From Levilinea saccharolytica (GTDB lineage: Bacteria > Chloroflexota > Anaerolineae > Anaerolineales > Anaerolineaceae), in assembly GCF_001306035.1 (NCBI RefSeq), contig NZ_LGCM01000065.1, positions 62,001 through 126,000 on the forward strand: a stretch of DNA of 64,000 bases, read 5' to 3'. How positions within the stretch are numbered: the stretch's first letter is position 1; each line of letters starts with the position of its first letter. Position numbers and translations under genes: made by a program. Below, piece by piece: positions 17,124 through 23,957 of this stretch. The notes under the pieces are model-generated. The model did not search any database, was not told where the DNA came from, and was given only the letters and a program-made list of their open reading frames with translations.

Positions 17124-17501
17124 TTGCATCAAGTTGTGCGCGGCGCGCTCATTGTCTTCGGTACGCTGTTTGTGGGGCTGGGTCTGGTGGGGATTTTTCT
17201 GCCGGTGCTGCCCACCACCCCGTTTTTGCTGCTGGCGGCGGTGTGTTACGCGCGCAGTTCCCAGCGTTTTTACGATTGGCTGCTGAACAACCGCTGGTTT
17301 GGGGAATATATCCGCAACTACCGCGAGGGTAAGGGGGTGCATCTGCACCATAAGGTCTCGGCCCTGGTGCTGCTGTGGGGCACGATTGGGGCGGCGGTGC
17401 TGCTGTGGGTGCAGAACGGCTGGGTGCGGGCCCTGCTGCTGGTCATCGCCGCGGGGGTGACGATCCATCTGGTTCAGCTGAAGACCCTGCGCTCGGAGTG
17501 A
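17124..17501 (+). CDS. DUF454 (YbaN-like) inner-membrane protein
   Basis: The motif GLGLVGIFLPVLPTTPFLLLAAVCYARSS near the N-terminus and the sequence RFYDWLLNNRWFGEYIRNYREGKG are the DUF454 signature. Three or four membrane segments are visible in 125 aa. The function of the family is unknown. It uses a TTG start with GGGAG upstream, and a GATAAAAT -10-like box lies about 55 nt before it. Confidence 0.88.
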   Translation: MHQVVRGALIVFGTLFVGLGLVGIFLPVLPTTPFLLLAAVCYARSSQRFYDWLLNNRWFGEYIRNYREGKGVHLHHKVSALVLLWGTIGAAVLLWVQNGWVRALLLVIAAGVTIHLVQLKTLRSE

Positions 17502-17524
17502 ATCCGCGAGGCCGGCACGGGCGG

Positions 17525-18382
17525 TTAGAGCAGATAGTGGCCCAAAATGGCCAGCCCCAGCCCGGCGGTGGCGGTGAGGTACAGGGCGCGCATGGCGTTG
17601 TGCCCGGCCTGGCGGTTGGGGGCGTGCATCAGCCGGTAGGTGAAAAACAAGATGAACACGTCCGCGATGCCCATCGGCACGGCGTAGGCCCAGCCGACGC
17701 TGCCGGTGAAGACGGGGATCAGGCTGAGCACCACCACCAGCCCAAACAGCGCCGCGGATACGCGCAGCGCGGCGGCTTTGCCCACGCGTAAGGCCAGTGA
17801 GCGCACCCCGCGTTTTTCGTCCCCGGCCATATCCATGCTGTCCCCGGCGATTTCCTCCCCCAGATCAAAGAAAAACACCACGGCGATGAAAACCCACAAG
17901 ATGGCGTTGGGGGTCTGGCCCACGCTCAAGCCGCCCAGGATGAAGGTCATGGCCACGGAGATACTGACGCACAGGTTGCCCCACAGCCCAGCGGATTTGA
18001 AGCGCCAGTTATAGCCAAAGCCCAGGATCCAGGTGAGCAGGCTGAGGCCCAGCACCAGGGGGCGGATGGCAGCGGCGGTGAGCAGGCCCAACAGGGCGGT
18101 GAGCAGACCGAAAACGATCACCTCGGCGGTGGTCAGCTTTCCGGCGGCGTAGGGGCGCTGGGGGGCGTTGACGCGGTCCACTTCCAGGTCAAAGTAATCA
18201 TTAAAGACCATGGCCGAGCTGGAAAGCAGAAAGCCCAGCAAAAAGCCCAGCAGCATGGTGGAAAAAGGCGGGAAGCCCCCCAACGCCACCGCCTGCCCCA
18301 GCAGAACGCACAGGCCCGCCGCCAACGGCAGCTCCGGGCGGATCAATTGAATGAACGCGGAAATTTTGCGGGCGAGGGGCAT
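17525..18382 (-). CDS. UbiA-family prenyltransferase
   Basis: This polytopic membrane enzyme transfers a polyprenyl group to an acceptor. The first Asp-rich motif is NDYFDLEVDRVN (N-D-x-x-D-x-x-x-D) and the second lies in DLGEEIAGDSMDMAGD. About eight membrane segments are present. The start at 18382 (MPLARKISAF) is fixed by GGAGG 4 nt upstream; the longer frame from 18448 is unlikely. The acceptor (4-hydroxybenzoate, DHNA, glycerol phosphate or chlorophyll-like) cannot be told; no quinone genes are adjacent. Confidence 0.85.
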   Translation of the reverse strand: MPLARKISAFIQLIRPELPLAAGLCVLLGQAVALGGFPPFSTMLLGFLLGFLLSSSAMVFNDYFDLEVDRVNAPQRPYAAGKLTTAEVIVFGLLTALLGLLTAAAIRPLVLGLSLLTWILGFGYNWRFKSAGLWGNLCVSISVAMTFILGGLSVGQTPNAILWVFIAVVFFFDLGEEIAGDSMDMAGDEKRGVRSLALRVGKAAALRVSAALFGLVVVLSLIPVFTGSVGWAYAVPMGIADVFILFFTYRLMHAPNRQAGHNAMRALYLTATAGLGLAILGHYLL

Positions 18383-18446
18383 AGGCCTCCAGGCAGGTCT
18401 GGATATAAGAATTATACAGCAGGGCCGCAGACAGGTTTTAACCAAC

Positions 18447-18474
18447 AAACACCCGCCGGACTGCGCGGGTGTTT
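18447..18474 (-). terminator. intrinsic terminator of the OFA-family transporter gene
   Basis: AAACACCCGC and GCGGGTGTTT arms with a short loop, followed on the minus strand by TGTTGG and a T-rich stretch, 25 nt after the stop codon of the transporter gene. Confidence 0.65.
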
Positions 18475-18498
18475 GGGTGTGGGTGGGGGAACGGCGCC

Positions 18499-19785
18499 TT
18501 AGTCGCCAGCGGGAGCGCCCGCCTGCACCGGTTGGGCAGGGGCGGCGGCCGGCTGGGGTGATTTGAGCACGGCGGTGAGCACGGCGGCCAGCACCAGCAT
18601 GCCGGCGGCCAGGAAATAGGCGTTGGTGAAGCTGCCGGTGGCGTCTTTGATGGCGCCCGCCAACTGCGAAAGCATGAAACCGCCCAGACCCCAGGCCGTG
18701 TAGACGATGCCGTAGTTCATGGCGAAGTTTTTGAGGCCGTAGTAATCTTTGGTGATGGCGGGGAAGACCGCCAGGTTAGCGCCGTAATTGGCGCCGATGA
18801 GCGCCACCAGGGCCATGAGCAGGGGCACATTGGCCAGGGCGCTGCCCTGAACAATGAAGGACAGCCCGAAGATGAGCGCTGCCTGGAAGACGAAAGCGAT
18901 CAGCAGCACGTTCTTGCGGCCGATTTTATCCGAAAGCAGGCCGTAGAGCACGCGCCCGCCGCCGTTGCCCAGGGCCAGGGCCGAAACCGCCACGGCGGAG
19001 ACCGCCGCCAGGCCGATTTGATCTTTGACGATGGAGGCCAGGTTGCCGATGACCATCAGGCCAGCGCCGGAGCCAAAGGCAAAGGCCACCCAGATCAGGT
19101 AAAACTGCCAGGTTTTGATGGTTTCGCTGGGGGCAAATTCCTGTTTTTTGGCGGCCGTGCTTTTGGCTGGGGCCGAACCCGCCGGAACGTAGCCCGCCGG
19201 AGGGAATTGCAGCAGCTGGGCAAAGGCGATCACCACCACCAACATGCCGATGCCCAGGTAGAGCATGGTGGTTTGCAGGCCGATGGAAGCGATCAGCGTG
19301 CGGGCCAGGGGGGCCACCCAGGCGCTGCCCATGCCGAAACCGGCCACAACGATGCCGGAGATCAGGCCGGTTTTGGAGGCGGGGAACCATTTCAGCGCGG
19401 TGGGGCTGGCGGTGGCATACACAAAACCGATGCCGGAGCCGAGCAGCACGCCGAAGGCAAAGGTGTACATCCACGGGGAGGTGGATTGGCTGGAGAGGAT
19501 CACCCCCAAACCCGCCAAAAGGCCGCCCAGGCTGACGACCACCCGCGGGCCGAATTTGTTCAGCAGACGCGCCCCAACCAGGGTCATAATGGAAAAGACG
19601 ACGCACGCCACCGAGTAAGGCAGGGACTTCTGCGAATCGGCCCAGCCCCATTCCACGGGGATGTTGGCCTTGATGACGCTCCAGGCATACAAGACGCCCA
19701 ACGCCAGAAGGGCGCAGGTGCCGGCGATGGTGACCAGCCAGCCCTTGTTCGAGGCGGCGGCGCGGGTCGAAGAAGAATCGCTCAT
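18499..19785 (-). CDS. MFS transporter, oxalate/formate antiporter (OFA) family
   Basis: Twelve membrane segments. OFA-type landmarks include the N-terminal GVLYAWSVIKANI, MVIGNLASIVKDQIGLAA and the second-half block NYGANLAVFPAITKDYYGLKNFAMNYG. The family exchanges small carboxylates such as oxalate/formate, but many members carry other acids. The tail is rich in Pro and Ala. It is expressed from a near-consensus promoter bracketed by two operator copies (see 19873-19926), so it is likely induced by its substrate through a GntR/FCD-type repressor. Confidence 0.85.
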   Translation of the reverse strand: MSDSSSTRAAASNKGWLVTIAGTCALLALGVLYAWSVIKANIPVEWGWADSQKSLPYSVACVVFSIMTLVGARLLNKFGPRVVVSLGGLLAGLGVILSSQSTSPWMYTFAFGVLLGSGIGFVYATASPTALKWFPASKTGLISGIVVAGFGMGSAWVAPLARTLIASIGLQTTMLYLGIGMLVVVIAFAQLLQFPPAGYVPAGSAPAKSTAAKKQEFAPSETIKTWQFYLIWVAFAFGSGAGLMVIGNLASIVKDQIGLAAVSAVAVSALALGNGGGRVLYGLLSDKIGRKNVLLIAFVFQAALIFGLSFIVQGSALANVPLLMALVALIGANYGANLAVFPAITKDYYGLKNFAMNYGIVYTAWGLGGFMLSQLAGAIKDATGSFTNAYFLAAGMLVLAAVLTAVLKSPQPAAAPAQPVQAGAPAGD

Positions 19786-19872
19786 AGATCTAAAATTTTC
19801 CTTTCGGGGGAGGGGTAAAATAGAATCAAGAATGGGGCCTTCGATGGGGCAGAAGGCAGCGCAAGGGGTGAA

Positions 19873-19926
19873 TTGTCTGACAAACTTGCGATGATTGCAT
19901 TATACAAATTGTCAGACAATTGTCAA
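19873..19926 (-). promoter_or_regulatory. repressor-controlled promoter of the OFA transporter (two GntR/FadR-type operators)
   Basis: On the minus strand TTGACA (19921-19926) and TATAAT (19899-19904) are separated by 16 bp. An 11-bp palindrome TTGTCAGACAA (19909-19919) fills the spacer, and a second TTGTCTGACAA (19873-19883) lies just past the expected start point. Both match the TNGTNNNACNA consensus of FCD-type GntR regulators. The leader to the ATG is about 107 nt. Confidence 0.75.
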
Positions 19927-19968
19927 TAGGATGAAAGTAACTGCTCTTCCCCCCGCAGGCCGACTTGT

Positions 19969-19996
19969 TTGGTTTTGCCGGAGAATCGGGTACAAT
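19969..19996 (+). promoter_or_regulatory. promoter of the methyltransferase gene, probably giving a leaderless mRNA
   Basis: TTGGTT (19969-19974) and TACAAT (19991-19996), 16-bp spacer. The ATG of the gene is only 10 nt past the -10 box, so transcription would start at or next to the start codon and no Shine-Dalgarno sequence is possible. Confidence 0.45.
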
Positions 19997-20005
19997 GCCT
20001 GTTAT

Positions 20006-20926
20006 ATGGTAGAAACCGACGCGTTTTGGGACTTTTTTTGGGAAATGCGCTTGCGCCCGATGGAAAATTTGGGCAAACGCGCTGCCATTCAGGCGGCCTC
20101 GCGCCTCATGCGTCAGATGGCCCGCAGTGGGCGCGGATCGGGGCTGCGTCTGTTGGAGCTGGGCTGCGGTGAAGGCCAGATTCTGGGGGCGCTGGTTGAC
20201 GGTCATGCGCAGTTGTGCGACCGGCGCGCCTGCGTGGGCGTGGATTACAACCCGCGCTCGCTGGAGCGTTGCCGCCAGGATTACCCCGGTTTGCAGTGGC
20301 TGGAGGATGATTTCACCTCCGCCGGTTATCTGGAGGCTTTGGGGCGCTTTGACCTGGTGCTGATGGTCAACGCCCTGCACGAGGTCTTTTCCAGCACGCT
20401 CTCGGCGGGGGTGGTGGACGTTCCGGCGGCCAAACAGCGCGCCGAAACCACCCTGGGGCGGGCGGCGGCCTGCCTGGGTGCGGGGGGCTGGCTGGTGCTC
20501 TTTGACGGGCTGGAGCCGCCAGGGGATCCGCGCGAAAGCCTGCGGGTGCGCTTTGCCAACGCCGCCTCGCGCCGCGATTTTGAGACCTTCGCGCGCCAGT
20601 ACCGCCCCTTTCACATCACCTACCGGCCGGGCGAGGGGCCGTTGGAGGTGGAGCTGCCGCGGCGGGATTTTACCCGCTACATCACCAAATCCATCTTCCT
20701 GGGCAAGGGTCTGTGGCAGACAGAACGGCTGGAAAGTTACCAGTACTTCACCCAGGATGAGTTCCACGCCGCCTTTGAACGCCAGGGTCTGGTCATCCGC
20801 GAAGAGCGCACCCTGACCATGAACGCGGTCAAATGGGAGCAGCGCGTGACCATTTTGACGCCGGGGGTAGGCTTCCCCGAAGAGCATATTTTGATCCTGG
20901 CGCAGGGGGCTGCCCCGGCACAGTGA
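20006..20926 (+). CDS. class I SAM-dependent methyltransferase
   Basis: Motif I LRLLELGCGEGQILGAL binds S-adenosylmethionine (about residues 44-60), followed by the acidic VGVDYNPRSLERCR and LVLMVNALHEV. A C-terminal region of about 100 residues (SYQYFTQDEFHAAFERQGL) closes the fold. The acceptor substrate is unknown. The start at 20006 (MVETDAFWDF) is preferred; the frame is open upstream to 19895 but that part overlaps the operators of the divergent transporter. It is followed 19 nt later by a small helical protein. Confidence 0.8.
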   Translation: MVETDAFWDFFWEMRLRPMENLGKRAAIQAASRLMRQMARSGRGSGLRLLELGCGEGQILGALVDGHAQLCDRRACVGVDYNPRSLERCRQDYPGLQWLEDDFTSAGYLEALGRFDLVLMVNALHEVFSSTLSAGVVDVPAAKQRAETTLGRAAACLGAGGWLVLFDGLEPPGDPRESLRVRFANAASRRDFETFARQYRPFHITYRPGEGPLEVELPRRDFTRYITKSIFLGKGLWQTERLESYQYFTQDEFHAAFERQGLVIREERTLTMNAVKWEQRVTILTPGVGFPEEHILILAQGAAPAQ

Positions 20927-20945
20927 TCTACCGTTAGGAGGGCCG

Positions 20946-21203
20946 ATGTCGCCGTTCATCCCTGCCGCAGAGCGCATCACCAAAGCGCGGGCTTTGATTC
21001 AAAAGGCGCGCAAGCTGCCGGCTCCAGAAGATTTGGGCTGGGGCAATTTTGAATACGTGGCCAAGGTCAAAGATCTGCTGCGCAAGGCGCACGAGCTGAT
21101 CCAGTTTATCCCCCTCACCTCCGGCATGCCGGAGGAAACCAAGGCGCAGGCCGCCCAGGTGGAGGAAGAAATCGCCCAGGCCAAACGGGACCTGCTGCGG
21201 TGA
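20946..21203 (+). CDS. small helical protein of unknown function (85 aa)
   Basis: Predicted to be nearly all helix, with charged heptad-like spacing (RITKARALIQKARKL; AQAAQVEEEIAQAKRDLLR). I do not recognise the family. A TAGGAGG site 4 nt before the ATG supports it. It lies between the methyltransferase and the Nudix gene in one transcription direction with short gaps. Confidence 0.65.
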   Translation: MSPFIPAAERITKARALIQKARKLPAPEDLGWGNFEYVAKVKDLLRKAHELIQFIPLTSGMPEETKAQAAQVEEEIAQAKRDLLR

Positions 21204-21207
21204 GCTC

Positions 21208-21726
21208 ATGCGCATCCTGAGGGAGATGTACCGCCGCCCGGGGGATTACACCCGCGGCAGGGTGAACCTGCACGAGGCGGTGCGGGCTGTGGTGCGGCGG
21301 GATGGGCTGATTTTATTGGTGCATTCGGAGAAGAACGGGGATTACAAATTCCCCGGCGGGCGGGTGGAAGCGGGGGAGACGCACCCCGCCGCCCTGGCGC
21401 GGGAGCTGGCGGAGGAATGTGGGGTGCGGCTGGCAGCGGTAGAGGGCGGCTACGGGCGCGTGTTGGAATTTGACCGTGCCTTTGAGCCGGGCAGCGATAT
21501 CTTTCAGATGATTTCGTATTACTACCTGTGCCAGATCACCGCCGAGCAAAACCCGCCGCAGTTGGAACCCTATGAACGCGAACTGGGCTTTCACCCGGAA
21601 TGGGTGACTCTGGCGGAGGCCATCGCCGCCAACCAGCAGGTGCTGGCGCGCACCGTTCCCAAGGCGCCCACCTGGACCCCGCGCGAGACGTTTGTGCTGG
21701 AGCATCTGCTGGCCAACGGGGGCTAA
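21208..21726 (+). CDS. Nudix hydrolase
   Basis: The Nudix box GGRVEAGETHPAALARELAEECGV (residues about 51-74) has all conserved Gly, Glu and Arg positions, so a metal-dependent pyrophosphohydrolase is predicted. Preceding FPGG and following beta strands fit the fold; the length is 172 aa. The substrate (nucleotide, NADH, ADP-ribose) is not shown. It starts 4 nt after the preceding stop and ends in a 4-bp tail-to-tail overlap with the glycosyltransferase. Confidence 0.9.
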   Translation: MRILREMYRRPGDYTRGRVNLHEAVRAVVRRDGLILLVHSEKNGDYKFPGGRVEAGETHPAALARELAEECGVRLAAVEGGYGRVLEFDRAFEPGSDIFQMISYYYLCQITAEQNPPQLEPYERELGFHPEWVTLAEAIAANQQVLARTVPKAPTWTPRETFVLEHLLANGG

Positions 21727-23135
21727 GGCCGGCGCAGCGGCAGCCGCCGCAGGCGGCGGTAGGTTTTCAGCGGACCTTGCAGCACATAAAAACCGATCAC
21801 TGAGCCCACCATGTTGACGCCGGTCAACCACACCGCGCGGGCGTGCTGCACCGGTTGGCGCAGGGCTTCTTCCAGGCGTTTCGACAGGAATTCGGCCAGT
21901 TCCGGCGCAAGGACCCCCTGGGGGAGCTGCGACAGATAACGCCCAATCAGCTCGCGCGCAGGGAGCGCAGGCTCCGCCTCGGCGCGCTCATCCAGCACCG
22001 TCCGATACGCTTGCAGGGTCTGGCGCACGATATTGGCGCGGTCCAGCGGCTGCACGCGCTGGCGCGCGCTGCGGCACAGTAGGTGATATTCTTCGGCAGG
22101 CAGGCTGCACACGCGCTGCACGGCGGCGGCGAAGACCTCTGGGGGGGTATCTTTGGGCAGGCAAACGCCGTCAGTATCGTCCACCAGCTCTTCGATGGTC
22201 TCATTGGCCAACCCCACCACGGGTGTGCCGGAGGCCAGGGCCTCGATGACCGCCAGGCTCTGCACTTCCATTTTGGAGGCGGATACAAACGCATGCACCT
22301 GCGCCAAAGCCGCGGCGATTTCCGCCTGGCTGAGCTGGCCGGTGAAACGCACGTGCAGATCGTGGGCGCGAATGAGGCGGGTGAGTTCCTCGGTGTAGCC
22401 GGGGGTCAGGTCTTCGCCCATCAGCCAAAGTTCGTAGCTGCGCGGCAGGTGCGCGAGCATCTCCACCAGGTAGAGCTGGTTCTTGCGGCGGCTGAGAAAG
22501 CCAGTGAAGGCCAGCGTTTTCTGCGGGGAAAGCGGATCGGCGAAGGCGGCCTGGCCAAACTGCTGCAAATCACGCCCGTTGGGGATTTGAAACACGGGGC
22601 CGCGGAAGCCAAATTCGCGGATTTCGCTCACGGCGGCCGGGTTCAGACCCACCACCGCGTCGCAGTTGTCGTAGAAATTATTCAGATACTGTTCCACCAG
22701 GGCGTCGTTGAGCGGACCCGAAAGCCAGCCCGCCAGCTCGCTGGGGCCAAATTCCAGGGCGCGCGAGGGCAGGATGTGGGCGGTGTAAAACACGGGCACG
22801 CGGTTCAGGCGCGCCCACAGCTGGGCCACCACCCCCAGCAGGGCAGGGTCGTGGATGTGAATAACGTCCGGCTTCCAGGCGTCTAAAAAACGGTACAGCC
22901 TGCGCACAGTGGGCGCATTGAGCAGGGGGATGGAGAATTTATCCTGGTGGGCGCTTTGAATGTGGAAAAAATGGAAGCCGCTTTCATCGCTGGCCGGCCC
23001 GGTTTTTTCCCCGGGGCAGAGCATGACCACCGCGGCCTGCTGCGCGCACCAGCGGGCCAGTTCAAAGGCCACGCGTCCCTCGCCGCCGCCGTCCCCTTCG
23101 CGAAAAATGGAAACAAACAGAATTTTGAGAGCCAT
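21723..23135 (-). CDS. GT4-type glycosyltransferase with C-terminal membrane segment
   Basis: N-terminal Rossmann half (LKILFVSIFREGDGGGEGRVAFEL; WKPDVIHIHDPALLG) and the GT-B C-terminal half (TLAFTGFLSRRKNQLYLVEML; AFVSASKMEVQSLAVIEALASGTPVVG) show the retaining GT4 fold with the E-x7-E region. The end (VWLTGVNMVGSVIGFYVLQGPLKTYRRLRRL) is one hydrophobic helix followed by Arg residues, suggesting a membrane-anchored enzyme making a lipid-linked or surface sugar. The start at 23135 (MALKILFVS) is chosen from the fold start; no Shine-Dalgarno is visible and the promoter lies immediately upstream. Confidence 0.85.
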   Translation of the reverse strand: MALKILFVSIFREGDGGGEGRVAFELARWCAQQAAVVMLCPGEKTGPASDESGFHFFHIQSAHQDKFSIPLLNAPTVRRLYRFLDAWKPDVIHIHDPALLGVVAQLWARLNRVPVFYTAHILPSRALEFGPSELAGWLSGPLNDALVEQYLNNFYDNCDAVVGLNPAAVSEIREFGFRGPVFQIPNGRDLQQFGQAAFADPLSPQKTLAFTGFLSRRKNQLYLVEMLAHLPRSYELWLMGEDLTPGYTEELTRLIRAHDLHVRFTGQLSQAEIAAALAQVHAFVSASKMEVQSLAVIEALASGTPVVGLANETIEELVDDTDGVCLPKDTPPEVFAAAVQRVCSLPAEEYHLLCRSARQRVQPLDRANIVRQTLQAYRTVLDERAEAEPALPARELIGRYLSQLPQGVLAPELAEFLSKRLEEALRQPVQHARAVWLTGVNMVGSVIGFYVLQGPLKTYRRLRRLPLRRP

Positions 23136-23141
23136 AGGGGC

Positions 23142-23169
23142 AGTATACCCCATACCGAAGGTGATACAA
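23142..23169 (-). promoter_or_regulatory. promoter of the glycosyltransferase gene, leaderless type
   Basis: TTGTAT (23164-23169) and TATACT (23142-23147) on the minus strand with a 16-bp spacer. The start codon follows the -10 box after only 6 nt, so the mRNA has no room for a ribosome site. Confidence 0.5.
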
Positions 23170-23250
23170 GCCTTGAAAAACCGGCGTTCCACCCGCTATA
23201 CTGAGATCACGAGCCTCCGCGGCGCGCGGGGGCCTCAGGAAAGGGTGAAT

Positions 23251-23811
23251 ATGGAAACGAATGCGAAAAAGGATGCTTATTGGCAAACCGCTACCCTGGG
23301 GGGCGGCTGCTTTTGGTGTTTGGAAGCCGTGTATGATGAACTGCGCGGGGTAGAAGAGGTGGTTTCGGGCTACGCGGGCGGCTACTCCGCCAACCCCAGC
23401 TATGAAGAGGTGTGCACCGGCGAGACCGGGCACGCCGAGGTGGTGCAGGTGCGCTTTGACCCGGCTCAGGTCAGCTACCGCGACCTGCTGACCCTGTTTT
23501 TCACTATCCACGACCCCACCAGCCTGAACCGCCAGGGAGCGGATGTGGGCACGCAGTACCGCTCGGTGATCTTTTATCACAACGCAGAGCAAAAAGCTCA
23601 GGCCGAGGCGGTGATGGCCGAGCTGAGCGCGGCGCGGCTGTGGGATCGGCCCCTGGTGACCGAGCTGGCCCCCCTGGAGGCCTTTTATCCGGCCGAAGCG
23701 TATCACCAGAAGTATTTTGCGCGCAACCCGTATCAGGGCTACTGCCGCATGGTGATCGCGCCCAAGGTAGCCAAATTTCGCAAACAGTATCAGGAGCGCC
23801 TGAAAAGCTGA
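23251..23811 (+). CDS. msrA: peptide-methionine (S)-S-oxide reductase
   Basis: The catalytic motif GGGCFWCLEAVYDELRGV (residues about 16-33) with its nucleophilic Cys is the MsrA signature, followed by VVSGYAGGYSANPSYEEVCTG and HDPTSLNRQGADVGTQYRSVIF. The protein repairs oxidised methionine in the cytoplasm. The start at 23251 (METNAKKDAYW) with AGGAAAGGG upstream gives 186 aa, a normal length; the frame is open further upstream only by chance. Confidence 0.95.
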   Translation: METNAKKDAYWQTATLGGGCFWCLEAVYDELRGVEEVVSGYAGGYSANPSYEEVCTGETGHAEVVQVRFDPAQVSYRDLLTLFFTIHDPTSLNRQGADVGTQYRSVIFYHNAEQKAQAEAVMAELSAARLWDRPLVTELAPLEAFYPAEAYHQKYFARNPYQGYCRMVIAPKVAKFRKQYQERLKS

Positions 23812-23835
23812 GGTGCCCCACAGCTTTGGTTTTGC

Positions 23836-23865
23836 GCGGCGCGCTGGCATTCGTCAGCGCGCCGC
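23836..23865. repeat. strong 11-bp hairpin between msrA and the Mo-hydroxylase gene
   Basis: Arms GCGGCGCGCTG and CAGCGCGCCGC with an 8-nt loop, no T-run on either side. It may end msrA transcription in a factor-aided manner or shield the mRNA end. Confidence 0.5.
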
Positions 23866-23957
23866 CTTGCGGTTAAAATTGGATATAATAAGTGTATGCT
23901 GCGTTCTCAGGTTGGCAGATCACCCGCCGCCGCTACCTTAATCACCCAGGTGGAAAC

